64,000 bases of DNA from UBA4744 sp963707435 (GCA_963707435.1 CAVPPF010000002.1:434001-498000), one strand, 5' to 3'; shown: positions 1 through 9,649, counted from the stretch's first letter. Notes: generated by a model not told the origin, from the sequence alone. Program-made: numbers and translations.

Positions 1-266
1 GGCCGATGCGTAGTGTCTTCGAGATGCCGGCACACCCGTACACAATTGGTCTGATGACCTCGCGTCCGAGCATCGATACCGACCGACTTGACCCGATCCC
101 TGGTGCTCCACCGCGGCCTGATGCCATCCCTGCCGGGTGCGCCTTCCATCCGAGATGCCGGTTCGCTCGGCCCGAATGTCGAGCTACGATCCCTGAGCTG
201 GGAGAGATAGCGGACCACTGGAGTGCCTGCTTCTTCAGGGAAGAGGTGGCTTATGCAAACCGGTGA
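1..266 (+). CDS. Peptide-type ABC transporter ATP-binding protein, C-terminal end only (DppD/OppD family)
   Basis: Only the last 88 or so codons are present; the gene begins before the window. The visible part is the oligopeptide/dipeptide C-terminal extension (oligo_HPY type): HPYTIGLM, then IPGAPPRPDAIPAGCAF and the paired cysteines of FHPRCRFARPEC. This extension is diagnostic of Dpp/Opp/nickel-type importer ATPases. The Walker motifs lie outside the window. Its stop codon overlaps the start of the next ATPase gene, the usual dppD-dppF arrangement, so the two probably power one importer whose permeases and binding protein are upstream. The substrate cannot be read from this part. Confidence 0.9.
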   Translation, partial: PMRSVFEMPAHPYTIGLMTSRPSIDTDRLDPIPGAPPRPDAIPAGCAFHPRCRFARPECRATIPELGEIADHWSACFFREEVAYANR

Positions 267-1251
267 TGTGATCCTCCGCGTTGATGATCTCGTCAAGCAC
301 TTCCCGGGTTCTAGAGTTGGCGGTCGCAAGCGAAGAATGATCCGGGCCGTTCAAGGAGTCAGTTTCGAGCTACGTCAGGGCGAAACACTTGGAATAGTCG
401 GCGAATCGGGTTGCGGAAAAACAACGGTGGCGCGGACCCTTGTTGGACTTGAAGAACCCACCGCTGGTGAGGCGTGGTTCCACCAGGCTTCCCTATTCGA
501 TCAAGATGCGAAGGGTCGGAATGGCACGCGTCGTGCTATTCAGATGGTGTTCCAGGATCCCTTTGGGGCTCTTAACCCCCGGCTGTCCGTAGAAGCCAGC
601 ATCTCTGAACCTTGGGACATACACGGAACAGTACCTAGGAAGGAGCGACACGAGCGGGTGGTCGATCTCCTCGAGAAGGTAGGCATGGACGAGAGTCACT
701 CTGGCCGGTATCCGTCGGAACTATCTGGCGGCCAACTTCAACGAGTTGGAATAGCGCGAGCGCTTGCTCTCGATCCGGAGATCGTCATCTGCGATGAGCC
801 GGTGTCGGCTTTGGACGTATCGGTCCAAGCCCAGGTCATAAACCTCTTGCAGGACCTTCTGGACTCGACGGGGGTAGCCTACATCTTCATTGCCCACGAT
901 CTCGAAGTAGTCAGACACATCGCGGACAGGATTGCCGTGATGTATCTGGGGAGAATCGTCGAAACGGGATCTACGGGCGACCTCTTTCGGGCACCTACGC
1001 ACCCCTATACGAGTGCGCTCTTGTCGGCGATGCCGGGAACCCGCCCGGACGGTCAACAAAGGATAATCCTGGAGGGTGACCTTCCCGATCCGGAGAATCC
1101 TCCGTCTGGCTGTGGTTTTCGCACCCGGTGCTGGAAAGCCAAGCCAATATGTGCAACCGATCGCCCAGAACTCTCCGAACGGTCCGGCGGCCAGCTTTGG
1201 AGTGCCTGCCACTTCCCTGAAGAATCTGGGCAGTTGGAGTATCGAGCGTAA
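253..1251 (+). CDS. Peptide-type ABC transporter ATP-binding protein (DppF/OppF family)
   Basis: Cytoplasmic ATPase subunit of a Dpp/Opp-type importer, about 332 aa. Walker A GESGCGKTT lies near residues 50-58, the signature LSGGQ near 157 and Walker B IVICDEP near 178-184. The C-terminal oligo_HPY extension follows (HPYTSALL, then CGFRTRCWKAKPIC). I place the start at ATG 253 rather than the longer frame opening at 223, because an AGGGAAGAGG ribosome site sits just upstream and the family begins with this strand. It overlaps the preceding ATPase by 14 bp, indicating translational coupling. Within the island it is probably the uptake system for the substrate degraded by the downstream enzymes (inference). 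Confidence 0.92.
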   Translation: MQTGDVILRVDDLVKHFPGSRVGGRKRRMIRAVQGVSFELRQGETLGIVGESGCGKTTVARTLVGLEEPTAGEAWFHQASLFDQDAKGRNGTRRAIQMVFQDPFGALNPRLSVEASISEPWDIHGTVPRKERHERVVDLLEKVGMDESHSGRYPSELSGGQLQRVGIARALALDPEIVICDEPVSALDVSVQAQVINLLQDLLDSTGVAYIFIAHDLEVVRHIADRIAVMYLGRIVETGSTGDLFRAPTHPYTSALLSAMPGTRPDGQQRIILEGDLPDPENPPSGCGFRTRCWKAKPICATDRPELSERSGGQLWSACHFPEESGQLEYRA

Positions 1252-1269
1252 TCGAGATAGGGATCGCAC

Positions 1270-2391
1270 ATGCAGATGAACCTACGTTCAGACCCGATTG
1301 AAGTTGACAACTACCGGGACGCCATGGAGCTCTTTCACGAACGTGGCTGGACAGACGGGCTCCCTGTTGTCCCGCCCACGCCGGATTCGGTGGAACAGTT
1401 CCTGGCGGCCGCCCAACTGGAACCGTCATACGTCGTTGGGGAAATGCCAGAACGCTCCTCCAAGGTGACCGCGGAGAAGCTCGCCATAAACGCTGTGATG
1501 GCCGGATGTCTGCCGTCATTCATGCCAATCCTTGTCGCAGCGGTTGAAGCCGTGGCTGATGAGGGTTTCCGGTTCAATCACCTTGCAAGTCTGGGAAGTC
1601 CGTGGCCGCTCCTTATTGTGAATGGTCCAGTCGTCCAGCAAGTCAGCCTCAACTCAGGTGGGTATCTCTTTGGGCCTGGAGCCCGGGCGAATGTCTCCAT
1701 AGCCCGAGCCCTTAGCCTCGTCTTGGCGAATTGTGCGCTCGCCCGCTCGGGAGGCATCCAGCGGGGACAGTGGGGCCACCCGGGCCGCTGGTCGGCCTGC
1801 ATAGCCGAAAACGAGGACACAGATTGGGACCCGCTTCACGTTCAACGCGGTATGGCACCCACGGATAGCGCAGTGACTGCTGTTTCGGCGTATCCCAACC
1901 TACCCACCCAGATCGCCACGTTGATCACTACCCCTGAACGAATGTTGGATGCCGTATGTCACTCCATCAGCGGCTTCGGAGGGGCTCAGTGGATTCGAGG
2001 CATGTATACGCTGATGGTCTCTCCCCACCATGTGGACATCTTCAGTTCGCATGGATGGAACAAAGATGACGTCCGGGAGTACATTCGGCAAAACACGCGC
2101 GCCTCCATCGCAGATCTGAAGACTCGAGGACAGTGGGGAACGCCCCTCGGGAATCTCACAGCCGAGCTTCAACGGATTGAACCGGGCGATCACGACACCT
2201 ACATGTACCTGTTCAGTGACAACGGGCAAAACGAAGAGTTCTTGCACAGCCGCGCAGATGTCGACGGGCGGGAAATAGACGTGATGGTGGTAGTCGCCGG
2301 CGGCGACGCGGGCCATCGTCTTGCTGTTGCCGTTCCGTACTCAACGGCAACTAACCCTGTTACGAAGCAAATCCGGATTCCAGGTTCCTGA
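1270..2391 (+). CDS. Conserved protein of unknown function (WTDGLPVVPPT family)
   Basis: Protein of 373 aa with no signal peptide or membrane segment. Conserved-looking blocks are WTDGLPVVPPT (near residue 27), EKLAINAVMAGC (near 75), LLIVNGPVV, FGPGARANVSIARAL and GHPGRWSACIAENE. I recall this family from proteobacterial and actinobacterial genomes, where members tend to lie beside proteins with a UGSC motif, but I know of no assigned reaction and see no UGSC partner here. It starts 18 bp after the ABC ATPase gene on the same strand, so it is probably co-transcribed and acts on the imported compound. The cysteine in AGC and the His in GHPG are candidate functional residues. Confidence 0.8.
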   Translation: MQMNLRSDPIEVDNYRDAMELFHERGWTDGLPVVPPTPDSVEQFLAAAQLEPSYVVGEMPERSSKVTAEKLAINAVMAGCLPSFMPILVAAVEAVADEGFRFNHLASLGSPWPLLIVNGPVVQQVSLNSGGYLFGPGARANVSIARALSLVLANCALARSGGIQRGQWGHPGRWSACIAENEDTDWDPLHVQRGMAPTDSAVTAVSAYPNLPTQIATLITTPERMLDAVCHSISGFGGAQWIRGMYTLMVSPHHVDIFSSHGWNKDDVREYIRQNTRASIADLKTRGQWGTPLGNLTAELQRIEPGDHDTYMYLFSDNGQNEEFLHSRADVDGREIDVMVVVAGGDAGHRLAVAVPYSTATNPVTKQIRIPGS

Positions 2392-2433
2392 TCCGAATCT
2401 CGTTGAGTCCGAACGACGACCAGAAACTGGTCA

Positions 2434-3871
2434 TCAGTTCTCGTAATCCAGGTAGACAGCTTTAGTCCGCGTATAGAACTCGACCGCCCCACCCAGTTCT
2501 TTGAAAGTGTTCGCGCTCGAGTTCTTGAATCCTCCAAACGGCGCGTGAGGTGCGATTCCCGATGTCGAGAGATTGATTCTGGCTGCACCGGCTTCGATTG
2601 TCTCTGCGAACCGCATTGCCTTGACCAGTATCGCGGGTCACGATACTCGCCGTGAGGCCATATTCCACTGCGTTGGCCTTCTGTATAGCATCGTCAAACC
2701 CGGATGCTCTTAAAAGGCTGACGACAGGACCGAAGATCTCATTACGGGCAATGGTGGATTGGGCCTCAACATGGTCAAACAGTGTTGGCATCACAAAGTA
2801 ACCGTTGCCATTGCCCGTGGTGCCGCCAACGACAAGGTGAGCGCCTTCTCGCTGCGCCGTGTCGATGTAGCTGCAAACTTGCTCGCAGCGTTCCTGACTA
2901 ACAAGAGGCCCCATTTGAATGGCGTCGTCAAGGCCATTCCCCACTCGAAGCGCCGCGATCCGTTCCGCCAAGGCCTCACAGAAGGAATCTGCAATGGGTT
3001 CCTCCACGATCACTCGACTGGTGGCGGTGCACACTTGCCCCGACACGCCGAACCCACCACTGATAGCAAAGCGGAGAGCCTTCTCGATGTCACCGTCTGC
3101 GAGCACGATCATGGCGTTCTTCCCGCCTAGCTCCAGCTGCACACGAACCATGTGATGATCTATGGCGCGCCTGTAGATGGTCTTTCCTGTCTCAACTGAA
3201 CCTGTGAAGGACACCCCGTCTACATCTGGGTTCACGACCATCTCATCGCCAACCTCCGACCGTCCCGTAAGGAAGTTGACGACGCCCGGAGGTATCCCCG
3301 CGTCCACAAGGATTCGCACGAGCATGTACGAAGAGAAAGGAGTCAGCGAGGACGGCTTAAAGACAACCGCATTACCGTGGGCAAGCGCTGGCGCCAACTT
3401 CAACGCCGGAATCGACACAGGGTAGTTGTATGGGGTAATCATGCTGACCACTCCGAGAGGTTCTCGTCTCGAGTAGAGGTGCTGATCGGCCTTCATGGGC
3501 TGGAGCACCGAACCCCCAGAGCGCCAAGCTTCCCCGCTGTAGCACCTAAAGATCGTCGACGCGAACTCAACTTCTGCGCGCGCTTCAGAAAGGGTCTTGC
3601 CCATGTCGAGGGAGATTGCTCGGGCGATTCCATCACGTTGCTCGAGCAAGAGATGCGAGACACGGTCAAGCAGTTCCCCTCGGATCGATGCGGGCGTCCG
3701 AGCCCAGGAAGCAAGGGAGTTCCGAGCGGCAGCGATCGCCGAACGTGCATCCTTCCTTGTGGCCAACGGGAAGGTGGCGACCACCTCGTCCGGTCGCGCT
3801 GGGTTCCTATCCTCCAGAATCGTTCCGCTATCCGTGACCCACTCGCCGCCGATCAGGTTGGGGTGGTGCAT
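2434..3871 (-). pseudogene. NAD(P)-dependent aldehyde dehydrogenase, frameshifted near 2620
   Basis: Aldehyde dehydrogenase superfamily enzyme that would oxidise an aldehyde to a carboxylate. The catalytic Cys lies in VSGQVCTATSR (near residue 281) and the general base Glu in LELGGKNA (near 247). ITPYNYPV and the NAD-binding FTGSVETG are also present. The first frame departs from the family after DTGQ. The expected ending (AMRFAETIEAG, then PFGGFKNSS) continues in another frame from about 2620 to the stop at 2434, so one extra base restores a product of about 478 aa. Everything else is well conserved, so the break is either recent or a sequencing error. An AAGGGGG ribosome site precedes ATG 3871. 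The gene converges on the preceding gene. Confidence 0.85.
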
Positions 3872-4757
3872 GCTGGCCCCCTTGTCGTTCGTTCACGGCA
3901 TGTGCACTGTCGTAGAACAGACACGAGCGTTCGAGTCCAATCGAAATCGACTTTGCTGAGATTCTCCGAACTTAGATCCAAGGGAATCTCAATCTCCAGC
4001 AGGGACCTGAACCTCGCATCGCGAACCGCTCGCCCGTCTGTGATGGCAACAGCCGATTCACACGGCAGCATCCGACTCCTCTTCGCCTGAGGGTAGGAGT
4101 GGTTCGTCACGCATGGCCACAATCATCCGGTCGAGCGCCAAGGAGCGGCACAAGCCATAGAGCGGTCTACCCGCAGTAATTGGATCCATCGTCATGGAAG
4201 TCGTAGGGAGCGGAGTCGCTGGTACCGAAGACTGCCTCTGCTCACTGTCTAGCCGTCTCAAGAGATCTCGAAGAATCCTCATCTGCACCCGGTCTTGTGA
4301 TCGGCCAATCCTACCGCAAGCCCTCCCGGGGGGCGAAACTTGGTCGTAATGAGCGGAACATGCCGTATTGGCGATCCTTGGATGGAGGGCCACGCTTCTC
4401 TTGCTGGTATGACGTCAAATTGCGGGGCGATTGGATATTCACGACGGGGACCGCGATACGGTCGACCTTCTCCCAAAAGGCGCGACCTGCGGCGGGGTTG
4501 GGACCCGCAGCCTTCTCTCACGTAGGGAGGGCGTTCAATCAAGGGCTCGGGTGGCACGCAGCCAGGACGCGCAGACAGATATCCCGACGCATTGGTTCGT
4601 AGCCTGCCTCACGCCGGGGCTCCGAACAAGGAACCTAGGCTGTGCATGTGCGATCCATCACCACGCATGGGCACCCCGAGAAACCTAGCCTTCGCCGCAC
4701 AGCCTACGTGGAGAGCGGGTGATGAGAAATTCAGCTTCTGAAAGACAGGAGGGATCG
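3872..4757. other. Long intergenic stretch without a recognised gene
   Basis: About 885 bp between the divergent aldehyde dehydrogenase and Ldh_2-type genes. Promoters for both must lie here, but I cannot point to a convincing -10/-35 pair. A 73-codon minus-strand frame starting with ATG near 4280 (containing PITAGRPLYGLCRSLALDR) looks somewhat protein-like, and the following stretch down to 3900 continues protein-like in a shifted frame. This could be a decayed small gene. I do not recognise it and do not call it. Confidence 0.4.
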
Positions 4758-5810
4758 GTGCTTGTCGGTGCAAAACACCTGCAGCAGATCTGCCGATCGC
4801 TACTCGAACGGACGGGGGTTCAAGTGCTTCAGGCGACAATCGTTGCCGATCACTTAGTGCGAGCTGATTTGGCCGGCCATGCATCTCACGGTGTTCGGAT
4901 GCTCCCCTCCTACCTTCAGGCGCTGTCGGCGCGGGACCTGAATCCGAGCTCTGTCCCCGAGGTGGTGGAGCAGTCGTCACGAGTCGCAACGTCAGTGATC
5001 GACGGCCACAAGGGCCTGGGCCATCCGGCTGGAGCGCTGGCCGTGCAGGTGGCGGTGGCGACCGCCCGAACGACTGGTGTATCTGCGGTGGCAATCGTCA
5101 ATGCTGGCCACCTCGGAAGGATGGGCCACTACGTCGAACTTGCGGCCGCTTCAGAATGTGCCCTTCTTGCAGTCGCCGGGGGTCTCAGGGGACCGCGCGT
5201 AGCACCGGAGGGGCTATCGAAGGGCTCCATCGGATCGAATCCTATCGCTGGTGGTTTTCCGATCGCCAATGAGGATCCTCTGGTCGTTGACATGGCAACG
5301 AGCGCCGTCGCGGCAGCCAAAGCGGCTATGGCGCTCGAGGAGGGCAACTTCCTGGAAGCCCCTGTACTGGTTGATGTTGATGGTTCCCTAACCGCTGATC
5401 CGGGGGTCCTTTGGAGAGGTGGCCATCTCTTGCCGATGGGCGGCCACAAAGGATTCGCCCTGGGCCTTCTCGTCGAGATGCTCTCAACCTGCCTGACAGG
5501 CTCTCTCAGAGAGACACAGGTCCTGGGAGAAGGCCAATCACGGGGCGGTTTGCTCATTTGTCTTGACACGTCATCTTTTCGAGAGCCGGGAGAAGCCGCG
5601 GCCTCAGCACGACGCGTTGTTAACGCAGTTAGGTTGGATGCCGAAGCCAACGACCAGATCCATATTCCTGGACATGGCAATCCTCAGCGCTATCGAAGTC
5701 TTGATGAATGCCAAGTGCATTTGGGTGCCAAGGTTGCGCAGGACGTTGCCAACTGGATTCGGCTGCTCGCACCGTCGGAGAGCGAAGACGATCAGTGGCG
5801 CCTGGCATAG
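4758..5810 (+). CDS. Malate/L-lactate dehydrogenase family protein (Ldh_2)
   Basis: NAD(P)-dependent 2-hydroxyacid dehydrogenase of the Ldh_2 family (YlbC, AllD, ComC and relatives), which interconverts a 2-oxo acid and a 2-hydroxy acid. Family marks are DLAGHASHGVRML near residue 37, a GHLGRMGHY block with the conserved His residues, VVDMATS and GGHKGFALG. I prefer GTG 4758, preceded by AGGAGGG, because the family begins with this helix; an upstream frame allows GTG 4719 or ATG 4722, adding 13 residues without homology. From 4758 the product has 350 aa, the usual size. Its place in the island suggests handling of a 2-hydroxy acid intermediate (inference). Confidence 0.88.
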   Translation: MLVGAKHLQQICRSLLERTGVQVLQATIVADHLVRADLAGHASHGVRMLPSYLQALSARDLNPSSVPEVVEQSSRVATSVIDGHKGLGHPAGALAVQVAVATARTTGVSAVAIVNAGHLGRMGHYVELAAASECALLAVAGGLRGPRVAPEGLSKGSIGSNPIAGGFPIANEDPLVVDMATSAVAAAKAAMALEEGNFLEAPVLVDVDGSLTADPGVLWRGGHLLPMGGHKGFALGLLVEMLSTCLTGSLRETQVLGEGQSRGGLLICLDTSSFREPGEAAASARRVVNAVRLDAEANDQIHIPGHGNPQRYRSLDECQVHLGAKVAQDVANWIRLLAPSESEDDQWRLA

Positions 5811-6842
5811 CCAGAGACGTTGCGGCGAGATTGACCAGTTGCTACCAGCCTTTGCGGCACGCGATACCTGTTCTTCCGAACGCCGAAACGCTCACCGTTC
5901 TGAGACCACAATTCGTTTACACGTTTCCGCAAGTCAGGGGATCCACGCCCGGTGGAAACGGCATGCGGATTCCCCGAGGCCAGTAGCCCGGCTCAAAGCG
6001 GCCCTGGTCTGGTACTGGCCCGAGGGCGAGCGGGTTGCTTGCAGGATCAGACTTCCAAGTCCTAATTAGGCTCAGCGGTTTTCAGCGGCGGATACCAGTT
6101 GCTTGCCCGACCCGGGGCTCTTCACGAACCTTTGTCGAACGAACTGGGACGACCTGTCGAATATAGAGCCGAACCGATCGACACGATGCAGCCACGAGGT
6201 GGACGTCCGGTCTGCCGACTCCTGCACACGTCTCGTTGCCAATGATGTCGATCGGTCCGGTTCGGCGGGGGGAGTCTGGTCGAAAACGCGATGGTCAATC
6301 TTCGTGCCCAGATTGTTTCGACCTCCGAGGATGAGCAGCTGCGTGTATTCGACACCTACCTCAACGAGGTCCGGATGTGCAGGACGGCGCATGTTGAGGT
6401 TGTCGAGTTGGGGCATGGAGCGGTCCGAAATTCGGTTTCTATCTGCGGAAAATGGGTAGTTCGCGCTTCGGCTGAGTGCTGTGCGACAAAGACGGGTGTA
6501 TCCATCTCACCCGGGCTTCCGCTCGTCGAATGGGGTCCGGACCAGCTGAGGGCCAGTGCTGTTGCCCCTACGATTGTGCCGGCGGATATGACCGAGGACG
6601 TTCGCCGGGATCCTGTCTTCCTTGCGCCAAACTGGGCAGTATTCCGACGGCGCGTACGATCCGGACCAGCAAGGTGGCTTTCGCTTTACTTGGCCGGTGG
6701 GCTGCCAAGGCGCTCTTCTTTCTAGCGGGCACCGCGACAAGCTGGTGCTGCTTCGGAAGCAGTCGATCGCAGCCTCGACACGAGGTCACCGATCGGTCAG
6801 GTCAGGTTCACTGGGATCTGCCCGCAGCCTTCTAAATAATGC
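5811..6842. other. Intergenic stretch of about 1 kb without a recognised gene
   Basis: No frame on either strand gives a recognisable protein. Several 80-150 codon frames overlap one another with no ribosome site or family motif. A plus-strand frame from 6291 (LRVFDTYLNEVRMC and following) is the most protein-like but is not recognised. The stretch is less GC-rich than the window average. It may contain remnants left by rearrangement within the island. Confidence 0.4.
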
Positions 6843-6859
6843 GTTCCGCAGAGTGGAAC
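6843..6859. promoter_or_regulatory. Candidate IclR operator: inverted repeat GTTCC-N7-GGAAC
   Basis: GTTCCGCAGAGTGGAAC forms two 5-bp arms around a 7-nt spacer, extendable with one mismatch. It ends 41 bp before the IclR-type regulator start codon. The half-site GTTCCG recurs in the divergent promoter region near 8656-8698. Autoregulation by an IclR protein binding such a palindrome is typical of the family; the assignment to this regulator is inference. Confidence 0.45.
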
Positions 6860-6900
6860 ACGGGGCGTATACTGGCAACAGTATCTCAAAGGTGTCGATT

Positions 6901-7723
6901 GTGACTGAACCGAATAGCGGACAAACGATCGCCAGCGTCGAGCGCGCTGCCGATGTTCTTAGCACGTTTGCGCATTCTCGATCACCAAACCTTGGCGTCA
7001 CGCAGATCGCCCAGCAGCTAGGGATGTCGAAGGCAGTGGTGCATAGGATTCTGGCCTCTTTTCGCGGAAAGGGATATGTGCAGCTAGACGAGCTCACTCG
7101 TCGGTATTCGCTGGGACCAGCCGCTCTTGCGTTGGGATCCGCATACTTGGAGAGTCTGGACGTCCGTGTCCTCGCTCGACCGAGGATGGAGTGGCTCAGC
7201 GAGCAGACTCAGGAGACGGCAACGCTTTCGGTGAGGTCAGGTTGGTACCGGACGTACATAGATCAGGTAACTCCGGCGCGCGAGGTCAAGATGACCGTCG
7301 AGTTAGGTCGACCTCATCCACTCCACGCTGGCTCATCCTCGAAGGCCTTCCTTGCCTTCCTCCCAAAGGACGAGCAGGCCCAGTACTTGGAAGAGATGAC
7401 CCTCGATGCCGTGACGACCCGCCACCATCACCGACCGCCCGCAGCTCGAGGAAGAGTTGAGACTTGCCTTCGAGCGGGGTTACGCAACCTCCAAGGGTGA
7501 ACGGCAGGTTGGCGCATCTTCGGTAGCGGCGCCGCTACTCAACCACAAGGGGTACCCGATCGCCGTCATGAGCCTGTGCGGTCCCGGTGAACGGTTTACC
7601 GATTTCGAAAGGTTCGCCAAGCTGTTGGTTGATGCTGCCAACGAGATCTCTGGGCGCTTGGGCTTTCCGGGTGTCGTTCCAGATCAACCCCCCACCGAGG
7701 AGAAAAAGGGTAGCCCCGATTGA
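6901..7723 (+). pseudogene. IclR-family transcriptional regulator, frameshifted near 7420
   Basis: DNA-binding repressor or activator with an N-terminal winged helix-turn-helix (TQIAQQLGMSKAVVHRILA, about residues 36-55) and a C-terminal effector-binding domain (PHPLHAGSSSKAFLAF, then VGASSVAAPL and AVMSLCGP). GTG 6901 follows an AAAGG site; the upstream part of the frame is not family-like. The first frame loses the family sequence after AVTTR. The expected DRPQLEEELRLAFERGYA continues in the next frame, so a single extra C around 7420 splits the gene. Restored length is about 274 aa, normal for IclR proteins. It probably controls the island genes on both sides. The 3' end converges on the CitE-like gene. 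Confidence 0.85.
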
Positions 7724-8590
7724 GTTCAAGCACGCGAGTTGTTCGGCGAGTTCCAGGGTGCGTCGGGCTGCTCGGATCACTGCTTCGTCGATCATCCTGC
7801 CGTGGTCGTCCAAGGCGACTCCGCGGCCGGCATCAGTTGCATCTTCGTAGAGGCTGACAAGACGTCGGGCCCGTTCGATCACGGCCGGTGAAGGCGTGAA
7901 GACCTGGTTGATCACGGGGATCTGGGCGGGGTGGATCGCCGATCGGCCGGCGAAGCCTAGGCGGCGGTAGGTCTCACTGGATCGGCGCAGACGGTCGAGG
8001 TCGGTGAAGTCGGTGGCTGCCGAACCCGCCGGGGGACCGATCCCGGCAGCAGCCGAGGCGACTACCAGTTGGCTCCGGATCGGCTGCCACTCGTGCTCAT
8101 CGTCGGAAGGATCGATGGCGAGGTCCGCTCCAAGGTCGGCTTCACCAAGAGCCAGGTGCGAGACTCGTGGCGAGCGTGCTATTCCTCTCACCGCCTCAAG
8201 GCCGGCAGCCGTTTCGACGAGCGGGGCGATTGCGAGCGGGCCGACCCCGCTGGCGTTCTCACGGGTCGAAAGCATCTCTGAGAGGCGAACGATATCGTCC
8301 GGGGAGGAGACCTTCGGCAGGTAGATACCAACGATTGCCGGATGTATGGCGGCGGTGAGGTCTTCCTCGAGTAGTTCGATCTCACTATTGACACGGACCC
8401 ATATCCATGGCCTTGTTCGATGGGGAAGGGTCTGGAGCCATCCGGCGACGACTTGACGCGCTGCCGTCTTGGCAGAGCGGGCTACCGCATCTTCGAGGTC
8501 GACAATGAGCGCGTCAGATCCTCGCTGTCGAGCTTTGGACAGCTTCTCCGGCTGATCGCCGGGAACGTACAGATAGCTGCGAGCATACAT
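7535..8590 (-). CDS. HpcH/HpaI aldolase / citrate lyase beta-like (CitE) protein
   Basis: Mg-dependent C-C lyase of the CitE family, which cleaves or forms 3-hydroxyacyl-CoA compounds such as malyl-, citramalyl- or citryl-CoA. Family marks are RSYLYVPGDQPEKL at the N-terminus, DALIVDLEDAV (acidic metal site), WVRVN with the Arg ligand, IAPLVETAAGLE and ALGEADLGADL, then GFAGRSAIHPAQIPVIN. These account for roughly 290 residues, the usual length. The last 60 or so residues run antisense through the 3' end of the IclR gene and have no family character. An indel near 7730 probably removed the true stop, so the real end is likely close to 7725. The gene is divergent from the cyclase-PrpD operon. 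Confidence 0.88.
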   Translation of the reverse strand: MYARSYLYVPGDQPEKLSKARQRGSDALIVDLEDAVARSAKTAARQVVAGWLQTLPHRTRPWIWVRVNSEIELLEEDLTAAIHPAIVGIYLPKVSSPDDIVRLSEMLSTRENASGVGPLAIAPLVETAAGLEAVRGIARSPRVSHLALGEADLGADLAIDPSDDEHEWQPIRSQLVVASAAAGIGPPAGSAATDFTDLDRLRRSSETYRRLGFAGRSAIHPAQIPVINQVFTPSPAVIERARRLVSLYEDATDAGRGVALDDHGRMIDEAVIRAARRTLELAEQLACLNSIGATLFLLGGGLIWNDTRKAQAPRDLVGSINQQLGEPFEIGKPFTGTAQAHDGDRVPLVVE

Positions 8591-8655
8591 CGGAACTAGG
8601 TCGATCCTACCTTCGGGCGAGCTTGGATCCTGTCAGGCCAAGGCAACTAACATAC

Positions 8656-8698
8656 GGAACGTTATTCCTGCTAGCGGAACAGAGCCGCTGAGTTCCGT
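8656..8698. promoter_or_regulatory. Candidate IclR operator cluster in a divergent promoter
   Basis: Three copies of the hexamer CGGAAC/GTTCCG lie between the CitE-like gene and the cyclase operon. CGGAAC occurs at 8656-8661 and 8676-8681, 20 bp apart (about two helical turns), and GTTCCG at 8693-8698. The first copy also forms GGAA-N5-TTCC (8657-8669). The second and third form a perfect 6-bp inverted repeat with an 11-nt spacer. The half-site matches the palindrome upstream of the IclR gene. Confidence 0.45.
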
Positions 8699-8830
8699 GA
8701 GATGGCCGTTATGCCGGCGCAGGCAGCAAGCTGCGAATGGTGGATGAAGCGGAGTCTCGGTGAAGGCGGCTCGTATCCCCGTCGTCGACCGACGAGGCAG
8801 GCGTACAGGCAATAGGAGCGGAGGAAACAG

Positions 8831-9649
8831 ATGGTTGCGCCATGGGGCATCGAGTGGACACGACTAGCCGAGGCCCGAATCATTGACCTGGCTCATCGGA
8901 TGGAACGGGGAATGCCCGTCTCGCCGAACCATCCAGCGTTCCAGCTTGCCCTGATGCGACGCCACGGCGACATGGTCCGACCCGACGGCGGCTCCGCTGC
9001 CAACGAGATCTTCGTCACCGGTGGCCATGTCGGCACCCATGTGGACGCTCTGGCCCATGTCTCACAGGAAGGGCTGTTGCACGGAGGCATCGACGCGGGA
9101 TCCGTGCAGTCCCAGCATGGATTCGCTCAGCTCGGCATCGACACCATGGAACCGGTGCTGTCTCGGGGCGTGTTGTTGGATATCGCCAGTCTGCACGGAG
9201 TGGATGTGCTCGATCCCGGCTACGAAATCACCGCCCAGGAACTCGAAGCCGCCGAGTCCCGAGCCGGGGTGCAGGTTGGATCCGGCGACGCCGTACTCAT
9301 CCGCTCCGGCTGGGCCGCCCACTGGTCCAACCCCGACGTGTTCTCCGGTCAACAGGGGGGAGCACCGGGTCCGGGAGCCTCCGCTGCTGAATGGCTCGCC
9401 GACCGCCAGGTTCGCATCACCGGAGCTGAGACCATTGCGTACGAGGTGATTCCTCCGGGATCAGGTCACCGGACGCTCCCGGTCCACCGGATACTGCTCG
9501 TCGAAGCAGGCATTCACATCATTGAGGTCATGAACCTAGACCCCTTGGCGGCGGCGGGCGTGAACGAATTCCTATTCGTGCTCGCACCGCTCAAACTGGT
9601 CGGAGCCACTGGATCCCCGGTCCGACCATTGGCGGTTGTCGATGGCTGA
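8831..9649 (+). CDS. Cyclase family protein (kynurenine formamidase / isatin hydrolase-like)
   Basis: Metal-dependent hydrolase of the cyclase fold that opens amide or lactam bonds; known members include kynurenine formamidase and isatin hydrolase. The signature HxGTHxDxxxH is present as HVGTHVDALAHV near residue 67, supplying the metal ligands. IIDLAHRMERGMPV at the N-terminus and DAVLIRSGWAAHW are also typical. Length 272 aa is normal. The ribosome site AGCGGAGGA lies 7 bp before ATG 8831. It opens a same-strand operon with PrpD, dihydropyrimidinase-like and CaiB genes and overlaps the PrpD start, so the enzymes probably act on one substrate. Which amide it cleaves cannot be read from sequence. 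Confidence 0.88.
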   Translation: MVAPWGIEWTRLAEARIIDLAHRMERGMPVSPNHPAFQLALMRRHGDMVRPDGGSAANEIFVTGGHVGTHVDALAHVSQEGLLHGGIDAGSVQSQHGFAQLGIDTMEPVLSRGVLLDIASLHGVDVLDPGYEITAQELEAAESRAGVQVGSGDAVLIRSGWAAHWSNPDVFSGQQGGAPGPGASAAEWLADRQVRITGAETIAYEVIPPGSGHRTLPVHRILLVEAGIHIIEVMNLDPLAAAGVNEFLFVLAPLKLVGATGSPVRPLAVVDG

